From Hoplostethus atlanticus (taxonomy: Eukaryota > Chordata > Actinopteri > Trachichthyiformes > Trachichthyidae): a stretch of DNA of 64,000 nucleotides. Under the pieces are notes generated by a model. That model saw only the letters and a list, made by a program, of their open reading frames with translations, did no database searches and was not told where the DNA came from. The stretch covers positions 1,717,001 to 1,781,000 of the forward strand of contig JAXDDX010000073.1 of NCBI GenBank assembly GCA_034670405.1. The letters run 5' to 3'. Each line of letters begins with the position of its first letter. Positions within the stretch are counted from its first letter, which is position 1. The position numbers were made by a program, and so were the translations under genes. Positions 48,381-60,939 of this stretch are shown here, one piece after another.

Positions 48381-51300
48381 TACCAGCCATAGTATTACAA
48401 TTCTCACTGCTTTCTCTGTATATTACAACTCTTTTGAATTTAGTGAGTTAATGACAGAGTGAGCTAGTCTTGGATCACATGCGTGGTGCTGGAGGTCTGT
48501 GTTGTGAGCTCTTTTCAGCTAGGTTTTGCTCTGCTATGCTCCCTGCATTTCCTACTGACTGACTGATATGGAGCTCTGCTGCCAGGGCTTAAATAGCAGC
48601 TGTAAGCGTCCAGCTGCTCCCTGCCACGCTCCACTTCTCCCCAGATGGCTCCGAGACGTTCCAGCAGCCCTCCGGAGGAGCGCTCATGAGGAAAGTGTTA
48701 TGGAGTGGCTCTCTGAAACACCAGGGAGCCCCCCCACCCCACCCCCTCTTCCTCCTCCAACCCCCGGGCCCAACGCCCAAACCAGGGGAGGGCTGCCTGT
48801 GTAGCCTCGTTGGCCAACTTACCAATGGGAGGCGGCACAGATGGTGGTGTCCGCAGTACAGGCCAGCGTGCAGCAGGGCCTGGGGGGGTTCCTGGAGAGA
48901 GCACATGCCATGCCTGGCCTGGGATGCCACTGATATCCCCCAGGAGGAGCTCTCACTGGCCCTCAGCAGATGACCAGCAGAAGTCTGGCGAGCTCTTTCT
49001 AGCTCAGAGATGGCGCAGTGAAACGTTTTTTTACCCACATGGGCATCTTTGATAAGTGGGTTGTTTCTCACTTTCAGAGCACTGCCAACCCAAGAGAGAA
49101 TGTGTTGGGTGAAACAAGTGCATTCAAAGTCATTTTAATTTTCCTTGAACACTTGGTGTTAATATATTATGCCTGCTGTAGTGCTCCAGGCCAACAGTCT
49201 CTGACCTTGGCTGTGTGTTAAAGTGATGAATGGTCCATTTCTCAGCTATCAACTTCACACTACTAGGGCAAACCGCAGGGTTCACTTCAACCGTGACATT
49301 GCCCACAGAGATAATATCATGTTTAACATACTCTGCACTCGCAATGTTCAAATAATACTTTGTCTACCTTCCGAGGTGATGAGAATAGTTGACTGCTGTG
49401 TGACTGGAAAAAGTTTTTTCTTTGAAAGTTGAACCCAATCCATCACTTTCCGCCTACAAAATCCATTTGCTCCTCAGGGATCAAGTTCTTATCTTAATTC
49501 TTCAGTCAGTCTCTCCCCCACTTGGTTGTACTACGACAAGTGGGTGATAAAGTCTTGACCTAGCACAAATGTAAATAATCATTTTGGAATTACCTCATAG
49601 TTATGAGTTACGCCAAGTAACGGGGTTGACCCCCATTTTACAGCTCTCTTTGGGAATTTGTATCACTACTGCTATTGCTGTTGCCACCAAAAGATCCCTT
49701 TTTTTTTAGTTACCCATCCCTCTCTCTCTCTCTCTCCTTCCCTATTGCCCTCTCTCTTCCTCCGCCTCGCTTCTCCCTATCGGTGTTTCTTCTTCCTCCC
49801 TGTGGTCAGCGATAGGCAGAGTGTGCATTAGGGATGGATGGAGGACCCCTATTGCTCCCAGCATGGGGGAGTCCCTGCTCCATTGCCCCCACTGTTATCC
49901 TTGCCGTGACAGGAAACATACATCATCATGGGGCCCCTAATGCGAAACACATTCCACCACAACTTGATCAAAGCCAAGCTGCCCAGACAACAAAGTGCCC
50001 CTTAATGCCATATTTTGACCATATAATTGGAGAGTAATTACGGCTGACAAAACACTCCAGTGCTTTTCTCTCTCCCTCTCTCCCTCTCTCTCTCTCTCTC
50101 TCTCTGTCTTTGGGCAGAGAGAGAAGCCAGAGCTGGGTTGTCATAAACTATGCGGGATATTGTGTGCTGACTTGGCTTGAAAACTCTTCAGTGGAGCAGA
50201 GGGGAGGTCAATTTTTATTGGCACACACTTATTCAGAAACACTGTAACAACACACATGGGTAGCGGTAGCCGTAGCCGGTGGCCTAGAAAAACACCGGCG
50301 AACCACATGAAGGGGAACCCCTGAACAGCTGACCCTCACCTACTGACAGGATGCCAGACTCCCCAAAAGGCTGTTTGCCGCTGACTCTGCCTCTGACAGA
50401 TTTATTCTATCCTCGCTTGTTGTCTCTGACAACACAGTGTAAAGGGTGGAGGTTAGCTGAGCTCCTTCACCCTTTTGTCAAGCTCCACGGGGCTGTAACA
50501 AGTAATCATCTAAGCTGAGCTGTTTGAGGAACTGAACCCAACAGAGTCCCAGTGTTTAAAACAGGCCAAGAAAGGCCTTGGCAAGGTATGTTGTCAAATA
50601 TTTGTGTCGGTGTTGGCAGCACTGACATGAGCGGAGCATACACAAGTTAGAAATCTTTTCAGTAAAAAGAAATTCAGAAAAATAATCTTTGAAAAAGTCA
50701 AAGAGGTGGATTTATCTGATGCAGATGTTGGCATTTTGTTGTGTTCTGCTGCGTTGAATTGGTTTGTCCTAGATTGTTGGGCTATCATGTTTATCCATGG
50801 GTAGCACTGTCTTTCATTCCACAGTCCACCCCCCACCCCCCTACTGAGCCAGTCAATATGAACACAAGAGCCTTGGGGGCTGAGCTCTGTGGTATTCTGC
50901 TGTATAGCAATCAAAGGGAAATCACATGAAACACTGGAAAACATTAGAGTCTGACAAAAGCCAGGAAACCGTGTTAGAGAGCAGCTCGAGAATGAAATGA
51001 AAATAGAAAAGCTGACGTAGTGTGTTCCACAGGACCACTCACAGCTTGACCTAATGTTAGCGTACAACTAATAATACTCTGCATCACTCAATTGGACTTA
51101 GAGGATCTTTGGCCAACTTGGCTATCCAGGAGCTCTCCTTCATTGGAGCAGCTAGTCATGCTTCAGCAGTTTGAAGCAGTTTAGCAAGGTTTGGTATGGT
51201 CCAGCCTCTTGACACACGGTTCAAGGTGGCAGACAAAACCTGGAATGGTTTGAACACTAGAAAGGCCAGTAGATTTGAGCGAAAGCCAAGAAGCCTTTTG

Positions 51301-51599
51301 AAATTTGAGATATTTCAATTCTAAAATTCAAACGTGAATTGACTGTAGCTTGGCCTTTATAGTATTAATAGGATTTTCTGCAACTACTTGGATTCCCATC
51401 AATGTTCTAGTATGTTCCCATGCTCAGTGTTGACTTTGCCATGTGCAAAGGCCTGATAAGCAGATCTTTGAGCTTTTTTGGATTGCACCATGTGAGTCTA
51501 CACCACCCGTCTTCTCTGGCTTCATGAGCATACCTGTATGGGTCCGGGGGGGGGGGATGGGGCTTTGATGGACAGAGGGCGGCCGGGTGGTCGGGTTAG
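48381..51599. other. Intronic stretch, no gene seen
   Basis: 48560-48990 is GC-rich and open on both strands (160 codons on the minus strand), with proline/glycine-rich translations typical of C-rich DNA. CT repeats lie at 49718 and 50066. The 157-codon minus frame 50594-51067 is unrecognised. Confidence 0.45.
50066..50105. repeat. (CT)n pyrimidine repeat
   Basis: CT dinucleotides with CCT interruptions. A shorter (CT)n lies at 49718-49736. Confidence 0.9.
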
Positions 51600-52345
51600 A
51601 ACCGTAACGGCGCTGCCGCTGCTGTGGGCGGTGGGATGTCAGATGGCTGGTCCGCGGCTTGCAGCCTGTTATCGTGCTCTTCCACTTAGCATGCTAATTA
51701 ATCCCAACCAAAGGGCCGTGTCAGTCACCCCACGCTCCGCCAGGGACGCTCCCACTGGGCTCATCCTGCTTTAATTGAGCACGTTTTTCAGGAGCCCGCT
51801 GTCCCAGGGATTACATTAGATCCCTCTAATTCAACCAGGCTGCCACCAGTGTGGGCAAAGTGAACGAGGGAGGGGGAGCGAGCGATGAGACACGGAGCTG
51901 GGAAATGTATAAATAAACCAAACAAACAAACAAAAAGCCAGACTGAGTGTTTATTAACACCCCTGGGATGAAAAAGGAGGTGAGTGCAGGAAATCATTAG
52001 CGCAGGAGAGTCAAACTATGCTCGTTTGATCTCGCTGATGGAGGAGCAAATGTAATTTAACACGCTGCAAGTAATTTGTTTTAACAGTTAGCATGAGTTC
52101 CTTTTAATTTCATTTTGCCTTGCATCCGTCTTTCAAATTAAATATTTTATATTATTTTGTACAAAGCGGATCTTTGTGAGCCTTGCAGCTCAAAGTCGAG
52201 CCCTCAACAACAGCCGATGTTTATTCATCTTTGCTTGTTTGCATGTGCGGGAGACAGAGTCTTGACAGGAGTGTGGAGCGCCGGCTTTTATTTGACTACT
52301 TTCCGTATAATGAGGCAACTCTTGATGTACACTGTGACAGCTAGC
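51600..52345. promoter_or_regulatory. Candidate conserved non-coding element cluster
   Basis: GCATGCTAATTAATCC (TAATTA at 51695) resembles a POU/homeodomain composite site. TTTAATTTCATTTTGC and CTTTCAAATTAAATATT follow at 52104-52150. A CAAACAAA run lies at 51920-51935. Inferred. Confidence 0.38.
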
Positions 52346-54852
52346 AAATCATAATAGCAGAATAACAAAGTGTTTTTGTCACCGCGGCTCTAATTATTAG
52401 GAAGACAGTGCTGTTTGGTGTGTCACCTCATGTCTTTGTTCCGCTGAAAATATCTACACGACGCAATCTGCTTAATTTGATCAAATCAAGAACGCATTTT
52501 CCCACTGAAGTTACTAAACAGTCTGTCTACCAACCAGTAACATCCACTATCTACTAGATAAATACCATATACACACCCAATAAGTAAACAATCCAAGTAC
52601 ATCTTATCAATGATTTATGATTCTTGACTACAGAGAGTGGCCGCCCCCATTTCACATGTTCATTATTTACTCCCCCATTTTCATATTAGCCCTTTTTCCT
52701 GTTATCCTGCGACGTGTCCCACAGATTGCAGCGCAGACTCTTCCCCTTCGATGCTCTCCGCTTAAGTTTATCTAGGCCTGTCAGGGAGTTGTCAGTTAAT
52801 TGCTGCTATCATCCATGACATGGGAGAGGTCTTCCCGTGCATTGGGGCCAGCCGGTCTCAGTTCAGGTGGGTCTTATCGGGATGAGATGCCTGGAACATT
52901 GTTGCTCTGAAGCACCTTATCACGCCCATGCTCACATTGCGTGGTGCCTGAGCACCTGCTCTCATTGGAAGCGGAGATGGGAGATGCCCTCCTCTGGTAA
53001 CAGAGAGGCAGACAGGAACAGGGCGGATCGTTCCGACGATGAGCAGCAATCTGTGGAAGAATTGGCAGCCATCTTGGATATGCTGGAGGTTTTCACTCAG
53101 ACACCTGGTGTTCTGATAGTGCATGCAGGCAGTAATATCCCATATTTTGAAAAGATAATAGAAATATCAAATGACAAATCTATTCATAATTATTTCTTTC
53201 AGGATTTCTTGGCACATATGATGTGTTGTGATTAATCATAATCAACCACATAGATTTTGTTTATATCATTCAGCGTTTATTCAAAGATGAATAGATCCTT
53301 TCTTCATAGGATAACCCATTTCTGTTGATCTTCAGATATTTCAGTGTATTCAATAAGCCCTCAAACCTTCACAAAGGGGTGCTTTTCTAGCTGCCGTCTC
53401 AGACTGATAAACAGCATGTGCCCTAATGTGAGAGCACTGAGGGAACTCTGTGCTATTGCGTATCTCAGCTGTGTCCCTGGCAGAGACTGCAGGGGTTGTT
53501 AGCATTGACAGTGCTGGTCTTTATGGATGAGACTTCCAGGCAGATTGTTGGCAGAGCGGGACAGTTTCTCTCAGACTGGTGTCAGCTGGCTCCAAGCCTC
53601 ACAGCGTTCTCCTGATCTACCTCGCTCTCCTTCCCATCATAGCAGACCCAGAGAAAGAGCTTTATGGAGCCCATAATGATACTTGGTGAATGTGCAGCAT
53701 TGGGGCCATTGTTAACGGTGGCAGCTGCACAGATAGCCTGGATGATGGAAAATCAGTGGGACCTCATTTTGGTTTGCCAGTATGAATATTAATGGCTCGT
53801 TTCCAGGCCATGGCTAATGATGAGGAAAATTCCCTAATAAAAACTTGATGTGATGGGCAACGACCCACGGGGTCACCAGAGACAGTCAAAGTTAATAGTG
53901 TGCCGTCAGGTGTGAGGAGTTAAGTGATTAGAGGCACAGAACCTAATCCTGATGTCGCCCCCCCCGCCCCCATGAGGAGGGTGGAGGGCGGGCTGGGAGG
54001 TGAGGGGAGCGGATGAGGTTTATATCCCTTGACAACAGCGGGTTGGAGCCCGTTGTCAAGCATACATCCAAGTACATGCAAGCTATACTGGATGTGGGAG
54101 ACATAAGTTATTTTAAGCATAAGGAGGAAATTGCTACATTTGTTAGAGTCCCTCAAGGTTATATGCTGGAATATTTCCACATGAACAGAATGGCACCATT
54201 GTGTGGAGAATAACATTATCACATTTCACTGATTTTAATAGATTAGCATCTCAGTAGTAGAAGGCAAAATGTCTTTTCCATAGGCTTGAAATTATTTCTG
54301 CTAGCTGGTGGTAGTACTTTCTACTGCTTTCGCACAAGTTGCATTGTTTGTGTACGGCTGGATCACTGTAATGAAGATGCCAATTCGCAACAATGCTAAT
54401 GTCTGGCATGTGCGGTAATTAAAATGCACACCAAGTGGACCTGTCTCGGGGGAGTCACCATAATGGTGCAAACAATGCAATTTGATGTATGTAATTATCT
54501 CAAAATCCTTTCATTAATCTTTGATTAATCCAGCATCTGCTTTCTGCCTCAGCCCCCCCTTGGCTTGCAGAATCAGAGTGCAGAACTGGGGTGAGGTAAG
54601 GTGTGCGTTTGTGGGTGTATGTGTACGCGCCCACACTTGTGTGCTGCAGCTGTGTCTTGTGCTTTTCCATTTCTATCAGCTAGTAAATGCTTCCCACCTC
54701 CAGGCGCCCCGGAGCCTCGCCTGTAGCTGGGAGAACCACGTTGAGATGCTTCTCGAATCACAGATATTGAACTTGGTGCTTGTGTAACAAATTGATTTTT
54801 AAGAAAGCAAAGTGCTGCACCTTTCTTTTCCTTCTCCTACAGTCCTTGTCAG

Positions 54853-54855
<3 letters not shown>

Positions 54856-54886
<31 letters not shown>
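54856..54886. repeat. (GT)15 microsatellite
   Basis: Uninterrupted GT dinucleotides. Confidence 0.94.
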
Positions 54887-54888
<2 letters not shown>

Positions 54889-56639
54889 CTGGTGCATCTG
54901 TTTGTGCCAAGCACCACATTATATTGGCATATATCTCAAAGAGGGTATCTTAAGCGATGGGTTAAGTAAGACACCCTACCTTCCTCCCCACTCATACATA
55001 AAGTAGCATACACATCCACCACCCAAATGCCCTCTGAGCACATCTTTTATCCCAGGTCTCCAAACGTATGCGTGTCTATACACACAGTACACAGTGTGTC
55101 TGATGTTCAAACAATACTGTTTTCCACTTCTGCGCTCACATCTCAAAATGGTGCCTTTACAGATGTTGCTGAGCCAGCTCTCTAATTTGATATCATTGGT
55201 GTTGTTATAATGTAAACCATTAGAGATTTAACAATATGGAAATAATAATAAAAAAGAATCAGGTCGAGAAAGTTCTCCCTCTCAAATATTCTTTCAATAA
55301 GTCTGGGCAGAGTCCAATGAAATAAAACACAAAAAGAATGCACTCCAGAGTATTGAAACCAGAGGTCATAGACTATAAAGTTCTTATTATTTTATGGAAG
55401 GCTTCGTTTTTCTGCCCTTCTCCCCCCTCTACCCTTCCTCGTGATCCTCTATCCTGGTGACTGGAATCCAGAGTTTGCGGTTAAATTGAATGTCGTCTGG
55501 ATAAAGTTTTACATTTGAAGGGAAATTGCATTCAGATGTTGGCCTGCTGCATTTGGCCGGTTCTGGTCATGTGGATCAGGCCTGGTTATATTAGCCTAGA
55601 CAGAAGTCTGGTCCTCCCTGACGGGACATACTTGGCTGCTGGAAGAGACGTTTGCCCGATGTCACTATATGGACTGTCTCAAGCACTAAAGCTACACTGC
55701 TTTTTTCCTATGATTTTTAGTGTTTTTTTTCCCCCTACCATACTTTTATGTGACAGGTCGACATCAAGCAGATGCTGTGGAAATTAGATGTTCAATGTCA
55801 TCGCCACAGAACCCTGCTTATTTTAATGGTCTGTCCCAGTCAGGCATGTCATGTTGAATTTCCTCCCACTCTGAAATTGTAGGTGTTTTTACAATACTGT
55901 CTTTTAAGGATAATCTTTTGTGAAATGTGATGTTTTTTCTGGACTTCGAACTGAGTTAAAGTAATCTCAGAGCTTGCTTGAGGTTCACTCCAATGTGAAG
56001 CCACTTAAGCCCAGTGTATGTTAGTTCATATTCATTTATGCTTGGTACGAGTCAGCCTGTAGAAGCCGTTAACCCTGACTTAGGAAAAGGGGTCTTATAC
56101 CTGGTGGAAGTCTATCTGGGCAGATCGTCATTAATACCATAATTCACAGAGGGGGGACTGGGCGGCTGATTGAGCTTAGAGAGGAAATACAAATTTGAAA
56201 AACATTTTCTTTAGATGATTTTAATTTTTCTTTGCTGGAAAAGTCACAATCTGATTTTGCCATCATGCGATTTTTAATTTCTGTTGTATAAGAAACTCAT
56301 TTGTGAGCATATTGTGACAGAGCCTGCTGCTCCAGCTCTGTGTGCCAGGCAGGTGCTGTGTAGCAAACCCTAAGCTCATCAGTCTCCTCCTGCCCGGGTC
56401 TATTTGTTGTTCCTCAATTCGCAGTGGCGGGACTGGCAGACTGTGTAATGTGAGGGTGGGAGGGGTTGGGGTGTGAGAATGAGCATGGCACAGATCCCCA
56501 TCTCGTCATCCTGGTCTTCCTCTATTCCCCATGAATAACGCGGCACAGCCCTGGCCCAGCGGTAGGCCCGGCATGCCGCCATATCAAGCCGTAGTGTGGG
56601 GAGAAGTGTGCAGCTCGGCGGGTCTGGGCTCAGCCGCAT

Positions 56640-56662
56640 CCCCCCCCCCCCCCCACCCCCCC
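56640..56662. repeat. Poly-C tract
   Basis: Fourteen or more C, one A, then seven C. Length is likely unreliable in sequencing. Confidence 0.88.
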
Positions 56663-56679
56663 GACCTGCGGAGAGGAGT

Positions 56680-57420
56680 ACTGGGCTCCAAGATGGCAAT
56701 CAAGGCTTGATTTGCCAACACATTTTCAATGATTAAAATGTAATTAGCACAAGCGAGCACCTCCTCCCCAGCTAATTTCCACGCACGCTGTGACAGGCAG
56801 GCGGTCGGCGGCGCCCAGGCCCCAGCAGCAGATGGAGGAGGATGCTGCGGGAGGGGAGAAAACCATTTTGCCATGTGACTGTTTGCATCAGAAAACCATC
56901 AGGACGCGCAGCTATATCCGGAAGGAGGTGGGGGGGAGTAGAGGGGGATGAGGAGCCCTTGATGACAGCACATCAAATTGGCACTGTCAGAGCTGACCCT
57001 GGCAATGGCTGCCATCCTTCATGCTGTCTCTCTAGCTTCCAGGCATGCAGGCAGGTTGGCTTCCTCCCTGGGCTTTAACCCCTTCAGCCATCCTGCAGGA
57101 CAACCTGGCTCAGGCTGATAAACAGCCGCTGTCCTCAGTGCGATGGGGCCCTTTAATGAAGCCCATATCAACCGTAATTAATTCTGGGGTCATGGATAGC
57201 AACCAGTATAACCTGAGGCTAATGCCACTCATGGGGACGGCAATACACATCTATCGTAGATCCAGACTTAACAAGTTGTTATTTGCGAGACTATTAGATC
57301 AGAGTCAACTTGTAGCATTACAGACGGTGATTGGAAATTACAACGAGCCTGTTAAACCCTGTTTGCCTTCAGAGCTATCCTTTATGCATGCATTTTCTTG
57401 ATTGACTTAACATCTGTTAG
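56680..57420. promoter_or_regulatory. Candidate conserved non-coding element cluster
   Basis: Unique sequence with TCAATGATTAAAATGTAATTAGC (56726-56748), AACCGTAATTAATTC near 57170 and balanced composition. Open frames of 96-118 codons are unrecognised. Inferred. Confidence 0.33.
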
Positions 57421-58549
57421 TATTTGTGGACCAGCGGATTGCAGTATGCAACTGCAGAGTTTGGTTATGTTGGAAAAGGGAACATGGCATACTTGTCTTG
57501 CACGCATCCTCGTGTGATGTGGTTAGCGCTTTAGTACAAACATTTTTCTGTGGGTAGCGTTGGCCAAAGTTATTGGTGAACCCTGCTGCTACAGACGATA
57601 GCATAGCTGCATCATTTAGCATTCGGCCCATGGCTCCTTATGTTCCCCGTCTATTGGGCCAATATTGCTCTCAGCTGGAGAGGATTTAGGACAAGAATAA
57701 TTTACTCCTACTTTCAGACCAATATAAACAAAAGCTTGGTTGCTTGGACAGAGCGTAGGGAAATTTGTAAGAGCACTCAGCCAAAAGGGAGGCCCGGGTG
57801 AGAGCAGTGGGGCAATCAGAAGTGCTCCGGATACAGGCCAACATCAACAGCTCTTAGGGCTGAGGCTAATGTTTGACATTCCTGTGTTACTTAAGCTAAA
57901 CATTGGGGTCTAGCTGTACAGTATAATGCTGGGCCTGTGTAAATAGCAGTGGACCTGGGCAGAGTATCACTTTTCTTTGTCAGCCCCCTCCCAGGACTAA
58001 TGGTTTCCTTATTGTACATGACTGCTGCTTTAAATAAGACCCATTTCCTACCTCAGCCTGTCAGAGAGCTAACTTCACTGATCTCAATGGCACCATTGTT
58101 GTTGTTTTTTTTCTCTCTTCAATATTAATATGTTCTTTTTGTCAGTCATTTTAAACTTCTGACACATTTCTTTTCATTAGACATAGCCTCCAAGGGTCAG
58201 GTATGAAGTATTTTTGACATTACAGTTAATCATAGCTCTGCAAGCCTATTCACACTCACCCGGCAGTAGCTATTCATATTACACATGATCATAGCAATAA
58301 GTGAATTTCTGAGCTCACGCTCACCACATAAAACAATAACATACCCTAGTTATTAATGATTAGGCCTACCAATCATACACAGCACTTCCCACCGCCAAGT
58401 GCAAAACCAAGGCCAGGGCTTTCTGGCTTGACAGTATCCAGCTTTCCCTCTCTGCCTCTGTTTCTAATGTACAAGTCAGTAAATAGAAAGCGCAAGGAGA
58501 GAACTTTCTAGATTTGCAGTTATTTTTCTTCCCCCGACTCAGGTTACTT
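57421..58549. other. Intronic stretch, no gene seen
   Basis: Unique sequence without coding or repeat signals I recognise. Confidence 0.4.
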
Positions 58550-59240
58550 TATGCATGAGGCTGAGCATTAGTGCACTATGATCACTTATCAGTGAGTGAC
58601 AGCTCCGACTTGTTTGTATGCCTGAGATGTGTTTTTATCTTTTTACCGTTATCATTATTTGTTGCCTTTTGCTCCGTGTTCGGGTAGCGAGTGCGAGAGA
58701 GCTTTGGCGTCTGCGCTGTAAGGACGTTCAAATTGCCTGCTCTTGCCTGTCAGGCTTGATCTCGGGATTTTTTACTTTGCTCATTATAAAGGTATTTCCA
58801 TTTTATTAAGTTTTCCCTTTTTTCCACCCTTTGTAGCTCTGGGACATTTGCATACCTCTATTCTCGGGGAGAAAAAAAAAAGTAATGGCAGCAATTTCTT
58901 TTCTTTTCTCTCTCCCACTAGCCGTGTGAGTGCTTCGTTTAGTGGCACCTGCGAAAGCGACAGGCGCGGGGATGAGAAGTGAAAGAGAGCAGTTGATTAA
59001 ATCATCATCAAGTCGCAGCACAGAAAGTCAATTCTGCTCGCCGTCTACAATGATATCCTTTTATCTTAAAGTAATGAGCTATGGCACTTTTGCATCGGGT
59101 AATACGATGAGTTCCATTAGCATGTTCCATTTGCTTCACAAGCAAGGGCAAGTCATTCCAGCCGGCTTCTATCTTGGCAATCAAAGCAATTGGCTGCACA
59201 GCCAGGGAAGAGGGAAAAGGAGGGAGAGGAAAAAAAAATG
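58550..59240. promoter_or_regulatory. Candidate conserved non-coding element cluster
   Basis: Unique sequence with TTTATGCATGAGG, GTTGATTAAATCATCATC and TCCATTAGCATG motifs. Purine-rich at 59205-59260. Frames on both strands overlap. Inferred. Confidence 0.35.
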
Positions 59241-60280
59241 GAACAAGAGAAAGAAAGGCTGGTAGTGTTTTTTATGGATCACAACACAGTGGAAAAAACT
59301 AAAATGTCGACCATTATTTGAACCCCTCGCATGCCTGCTTTCCTGCGTGCGTAGTGTGCACAGGCAGAGAAGCAGCTAATGAGTGCTTGGTTGCATTACG
59401 CTTGTCACAGTCTGAGGGCCCTGAATACATGGAGGCAGTTGAGATGGCTAACACAGCTCATCAGATCCTGTCTGCCGCTGCATTAGTCCTGTGTGGGAGG
59501 CTGCAAGAGAGAGTGATACATGGGCCGACAGGCCTATTTATTCACATGCATAAATGTACACAGTGTGCAGCTTTTGTATTACACCCACAGCCACATGTAA
59601 TCAGCATCTGCACTCTTCTTCCATTACCCTTATTTATTCTTCCAGCTGACAGTCTATATATGGCTACTGGCTCCCTGCTCACTGTATTAAAACAGGGGCT
59701 GGGACATTGGGGGTGGGGGGGAAGAGAGAGTGAGAGAGAGCCGGGGAGCGTCTGAGGAGTGTTTGCCCAGTGCGTTTATTGCCTCTGCATAATTTATGAG
59801 CTGCTGGAGCTGACCATCATGGCAGTGTGCCGCCGGCGGCCCCAGGGGCCGTGTGGGACAGGCCTGTAAATTGGATGCCATGCTCCTGCTGAGCTCGCAA
59901 GGCCCCTCTTTACCGTCCAGACCGAGGAACAGACCAGCCACAAGCCCAGCCCGCACCTTTGCGCTCTGCAGGACCCCAGATCAGCAAAAATCAAGAAATA
60001 GAAACGAGAGAGAGCAAGAGGAAGAAAAAAAAAAAGGCCAGAGCCTTCTGTCGCCCAGCTCCCATGGCTGTCAATCACTTCACACTGGCACAAAGCTCAA
60101 CCCCCTCCCTGCTTTAATCGACACCCCCCCCCCCTCCACACACACACACACCCTGCACCAACCCCTGCCCATATTCCCCCCCAGTGCCTTCTTCATTACC
60201 GACTCCAATGCTTCTCTGCACCTCAGCCATATGCACAACGTCGAGGGCCGCCAGTCACCCAGCGTCACACTAATTAGTTG
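59241..60280. other. Intronic stretch, no gene seen
   Basis: Frames of 145 and 142 codons (59318-59755 and 59853-60281) overlap minus-strand frames and pass through purine-rich and CA/C-rich repeats, so they are not supported. Confidence 0.45.
60122..60151. repeat. C11 run plus (CA)n
   Basis: A poly-C tract interrupted by T, then about six CA units. Confidence 0.88.
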
Positions 60281-60700
60281 ATAAAGAATTAAGTGGACCT
60301 TGAAATTGAAATTGGAAAGAAAAAATGAAATCCAACCACTTTTTTCTTCTCTCCGTCACAAAGTTCCCTACCTCTTGTTGTCATTTCTCCATCCTCAGCC
60401 TCGACCAGGAACACACATCATGGAGTTATAATTCTAGTGGCAGGTAGTGTTTTTAGAGTCCAGCTGAATTTTATACAGTTTTCAATGTTACCAAGGGCAC
60501 GGCTGCTTATGTGAAATTTGCTACTGCCTTGGTTTCATATTCCCAAGCTCGTTTCAACTAATGAAGTGATCTGATGACATTGCGGCTCTGAATATAAAGG
60601 CAAAACGAATCTGTGTTCAGTTACCCATTAAAGTGCTGATAAGATTTGTCATTTGAAAAGGTAAATTAGATTATGACGCTCGCATGCATTGGAATCAAAT
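60281..60700. promoter_or_regulatory. Candidate conserved intronic element upstream of the exon
   Basis: AT-rich, non-repetitive sequence ending about 90 bp before the exon. It could be an enhancer or carry splicing signals for the microexon. Inferred. Confidence 0.33.
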
Positions 60701-60754
60701 GCAGTCCAAAGACGGGACAGTTACACAAGGAGGATGTGGTCAGGTGACTCCTGA

Positions 60755-60786
60755 TTTTAACCATGACTCTTTCTCCTCTCTTGCAG
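60755..60786 (+). promoter_or_regulatory. 3' splice site (branch region, polypyrimidine tract, AG)
   Basis: A TTTAACC branch-like motif precedes a run made almost only of C and T, ending in TTGCAG at 60786. It is the strongest acceptor noticed in the window. A very short exon needs strong flanking signals to be recognised, and this one has them. Confidence 0.75.
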
Positions 60787-60816
60787 TGTGACAGCGAGAG
60801 TGACCAAGAAGACAAG
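60787..60816 (+). CDS. auts2: 30-nt internal coding exon, probable auts2 (AUTS2-like transcriptional regulator)
   Basis: The segment reads TGT GAC AGC GAG AGT GAC CAA GAA GAC AAG, giving CDSESDQEDK with no partial codons, so both flanking introns are phase 0. It is preceded by a branch-like TTTAAC, a long pyrimidine tract and TTGCAG, and followed by GTAAGG. From memory, human AUTS2 has CDSDSDQEEK after a Ser-rich GYF segment and before ASDASSEK, so this would be one of the small early exons. AUTS2 is a nuclear protein of neural development that works with a variant Polycomb PRC1 complex. Neither the preceding GYF exon nor the following ASDASSEK exon was found here, consistent with very long introns. 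The paralogue (auts2a or auts2b) cannot be decided, and fbrsl1, which carries a related motif, remains possible. The splice structure is clear; the gene name rests on ten residues and recalled sequence. Confidence 0.72.
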
Positions 60817-60822
60817 GTAAGG
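60817..60822 (+). promoter_or_regulatory. 5' splice site (GTAAGG)
   Basis: The exon ends AAG and the intron begins GTAAGG, a near-consensus donor. The six intronic bases pair well with U1 snRNA, as known for strong donors. Confidence 0.75.
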
Positions 60823-60939
60823 CTTTACAGAATTCTTCTCATACCGTTAGAAAAACACCCTGAAAAAGTGGATAATTTCCATCTTACATCTTTCATCACT
60901 GTGATTTCAAGAAGATTCAAATATTAGACTTTCTTTAAG

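Larger units (their letters stand above)
52346..56679. other. Intronic stretch, no gene seen
   Basis: Several unique blocks (52700-53130, 53600-53900, 54360-54560, 56030-56380) may be conserved. The 132-codon frame 52837-53235 has an acidic stretch but no known domain or splice context. A GT repeat lies at 54856 and poly-C at 56640. Confidence 0.4.
1..60786 (+). other. Upstream intron of the probable auts2 gene (about 60.8 kb visible)
   Basis: No host exon, promoter or CpG-rich start was recognised here. Open frames over 60 codons exist, but apart from the transposase they run through microsatellites, lack splice context, overlap other frames and resemble no family I know. The space is filled by unique intronic DNA, conserved-looking AT-rich blocks, simple repeats and transposable elements, listed separately. 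Long introns carrying developmental enhancers are known for AUTS2. Intron status is inferred from the exon at its 3' end; a weakly conserved exon could have been missed. Confidence 0.55.

Noticed and set aside
48589..49071. 160-codon minus-strand open frame as a gene
   Set aside because: Lies in C/G-rich DNA, overlaps three plus-strand frames, has Gly/Trp/Pro-rich translation and no family resemblance or splice signals.
50594..51067. 157-codon minus-strand open frame as a gene
   Set aside because: No domain, no exon boundaries, and no similarity I recognise. The length is possible by chance in 64 kb.
52837..53235. 132-codon plus-strand frame as an exon
   Set aside because: Contains an acidic stretch (RSDDEQQSVEE) but lacks framing splice signals and runs into AT-rich non-coding-looking sequence.
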